From: Acidobacteriota bacterium
Lineage (GTDB): Bacteria; Actinomycetota; Actinomycetes; Actinomycetales; Micrococcaceae
Assembly (NCBI GenBank): GCA_019352125.1
Contig: JABBNV010000029.1
Coordinates: forward strand, 1 to 7,118
DNA length: 7,118 bases
Direction: 5' to 3'
Positions 6,601-7,118 of this stretch are shown piece after piece. Both the position numbers and the translations under genes were made by a program. The notes below the pieces were generated by a model. It worked only from the letters and a program-made list of their open reading frames with translations. It was not told the origin of the DNA and ran no database searches. Positions within the stretch are counted from its first letter, which is position 1. Every line of letters begins with the position of its first letter.

Positions 6601-7118
6601 GCGGGTAACGGTGGATCGAGCCCCCGTGGATCGAGCCTGTCGAGATCAGGAACGGACGCAACTCCAGCAGTTCAGGAGCTCTCCGGGCTCGCGGCGTGGC
6701 CGGCAACGGATACGCCACGAGAGGTCACTCGCGTAGTAGCCGGGCACAATGTCACCGGCTATCCAGCGCTGATTGACGAAGGTAAAACGGCCGGACTTCG
6801 GGTGTTCCAAACGGCGTCCGAGGCAGAAGCGGCCATGCGCTCCGGAGTCATCCGACTCCTTGCTCTAGCCGTCCCCTCCCCCGAGCGCTACGTGTTGGAG
6901 CACCTCAACAACACAGAGAAACTGACCTTTAGCCAGAATCCGCACGGCAGCGTTACGGAGCTCATCGCTGACTGCTCACTGGCCGCGGTGGACAAGCTCA
7001 CCCCTGCGAAGCTGCCATGGACTAGAGCCGAGTTTGATGCGTTACGCGACGCTGTACGTGCGGAACTGATCGACACGGTATTCACCGTCACCGCCGTCGT
7101 CGAGCGCGTGTTGGCCAG
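3631..7118 (+). CDS. hrpA: ATP-dependent RNA helicase HrpA, DEAH box (3' end outside window)
   Basis: HrpA is a cytoplasmic DEAH-box (DEAH/RHA) RNA helicase; the E. coli protein acts in mRNA processing and in rescue of stalled or collided ribosomes. The 1162 visible codons are uninterrupted. The helicase motifs in order are GETGSGKTT (34-42, motif I), TQPRR (62-66, Ia), DEAH (131-134, II), SAT (163-165, III), FFSGE (243-247, IV), LATNVAETSLT (298-308, V) and QRSGRCGR (347-354, VI). A winged-helix/ratchet region follows at about 375-490 and an OB-fold at about 580-655. From about 690 to the edge is the long HrpA-specific C-terminal region (DUF3418 type), containing WNWDAVPAHLRM. Full-length homologues have about 1300 residues, so roughly 140 are missing. 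The ATG at 3631 puts motif I near residue 34, as I recall for actinobacterial HrpA. Upstream TTG/GTG codons (3541-3549) are in frame but lie inside the hairpin and are unlikely. An acidic loop (SEDDDGTDVPEDD, 210-222) joins the two RecA-like domains. Confidence 0.96.
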   Translation, partial: MTLTIHYPPELPVSERRVELLATIAANQVTIIAGETGSGKTTQIPKMCLELGLGDKGLIGHTQPRRLAARTVAERIASELDVELGQEVGYQVRFTGHVGPATKVKLMTDGILLAEIQRDKLLRKYSAIIIDEAHERSLNIDFILGYLKQVLPQRPDLKVIITSATIDPQRFAEHFASDAGPAPIVEVSGRTYPVELRYRPLPIEASEDDDGTDVPEDDRDPLDAVCDAVDELAREAPGDVLIFFSGEREIRDATDALRARAQTNPRLKDTEILPLFARLSLAEQHAVFTTGSRRRIVLATNVAETSLTVPGIKYVIDTGTARISRYSHRTKVQRLPIERISQASANQRSGRCGRVSDGICIRLYSEEDFNSRREFTDPEILRTNLAAVILQMTAMGVARSPKDVEAFPFVEPPESRAIADGVTLLRELGALNAGGNISAVGRQLAQLPVDPRLGRMIVEAGKRGCAKEVMVLAAALTIQDPRERPQAESGKQQAAAEKHKRFVDETSDFTGFLNLWRYLQQKQQELSSSAFRRLCKAEFINYLRIREWQDLFAQLRQLAKPLGITLTGGDVDPVGQHQDIHISLLAGLLSHIGLYDQRKREYAGARGTRFAVFPGSALFKKSPDWVMAAELVETSRLWARVAAKIDPLWAEQVAPDLVKRSYSEPHWSKKMGAVMAHEKVTLYGVPIVPDRRVNYGRVDPALCRELFIRHALVEGDWHTNHKFFHRNQALLAEVEELETRTRRRGLRVDDETLFEFYDQRLGADVVSERHFDSWWKQARRADEHLLDFDPDALRADEADGLDEADFPQVWHQGTFDLPLSYEFHPTAPGSAPNPSDGVTVKLPVLFLNQLDEAPFRWQIPGLRAELVTALIKSLPKPVRKNFVPAPDVARSATAALAADFDPSVDALEPSLELALRRLKGHVIPPGSWNWDAVPAHLRMTFQVVDSAGKILEEGKDLARLQEQLAGANRRALAESLGATPGTVTKLAKMAAGNGGSSPRGSSLSRSGTDATPAVQELSGLAAWPATDTPREVTRVVAGHNVTGYPALIDEGKTAGLRVFQTASEAEAAMRSGVIRLLALAVPSPERYVLEHLNNTEKLTFSQNPHGSVTELIADCSLAAVDKLTPAKLPWTRAEFDALRDAVRAELIDTVFTVTAVVERVLA
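6611..6637 (+). repeat. Short in-frame tandem repeat inside hrpA
   Basis: GTGGATCGAGCC occurs twice (6611-6622 and 6626-6637) with a 15-bp period, so it adds whole codons and keeps the frame. It encodes GSSPR then GSSLS at about residues 995-1004, in a Gly/Ser-rich low-complexity linker within the HrpA C-terminal region. The continuation, TCGAGCCTGTCGAGATC (6631-6647), resembles the imperfect palindromes with TCGA halves common between genes in Micrococcales. Length variation between strains would be expected here. Confidence 0.6.

Overview
The window looks like an ordinary core-chromosome stretch from a high-GC Gram-positive bacterium. The best guess is a member of Arthrobacter sensu lato or another Micrococcaceae. 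This rests on three things. The protein sequences recall that group: ArgS with an N-terminus starting TPEELSAAIS and an HLGG signature, and an actinobacterial-type HrpA. The argS-lysA gene order is typical of actinobacteria. GTG starts without Shine-Dalgarno sequences are common here. The genus is an inference from remembered sequences, since no search could be run.

Minus strand, right to left from about 3249 to 1: a 12-helix major facilitator transporter of the CynX/NimT type (1992-3236), then argS for arginyl-tRNA synthetase (283-1941), then the first 93 codons of lysA for diaminopimelate decarboxylase (1-279, cut by the window edge). argS and lysA are almost contiguous and should be co-transcribed and probably translationally coupled. 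The transporter lies 50 bp upstream of argS. It may read through into argS, but argS also has its own plausible promoter in that gap.

Plus strand, left to right from about 3357: a tRNA-Arg gene with anticodon CCG (3426-3498), then a 132-bp spacer with a very strong 54-nt inverted repeat and a second small hairpin. After that comes hrpA, a DEAH-box RNA helicase that starts at 3631 and runs off the right edge, with 1162 codons visible. The 189-bp gap between the transporter start and the tRNA is a divergent promoter region.

The shared theme is translation: a tRNA-Arg, the enzyme that charges it, and a helicase whose E. coli relative acts on stalled ribosomes. LysA links argS to the aspartate/lysine and cell-wall pathway. 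I see no mobile element, CRISPR array, defence system or obviously new gene system. The points most worth a second look are small. They are the long inverted repeat after the tRNA, three genes with a -10-like box 6-10 nt before the start codon (a leaderless-mRNA layout), and a short in-frame tandem repeat inside the hrpA C-terminal region.
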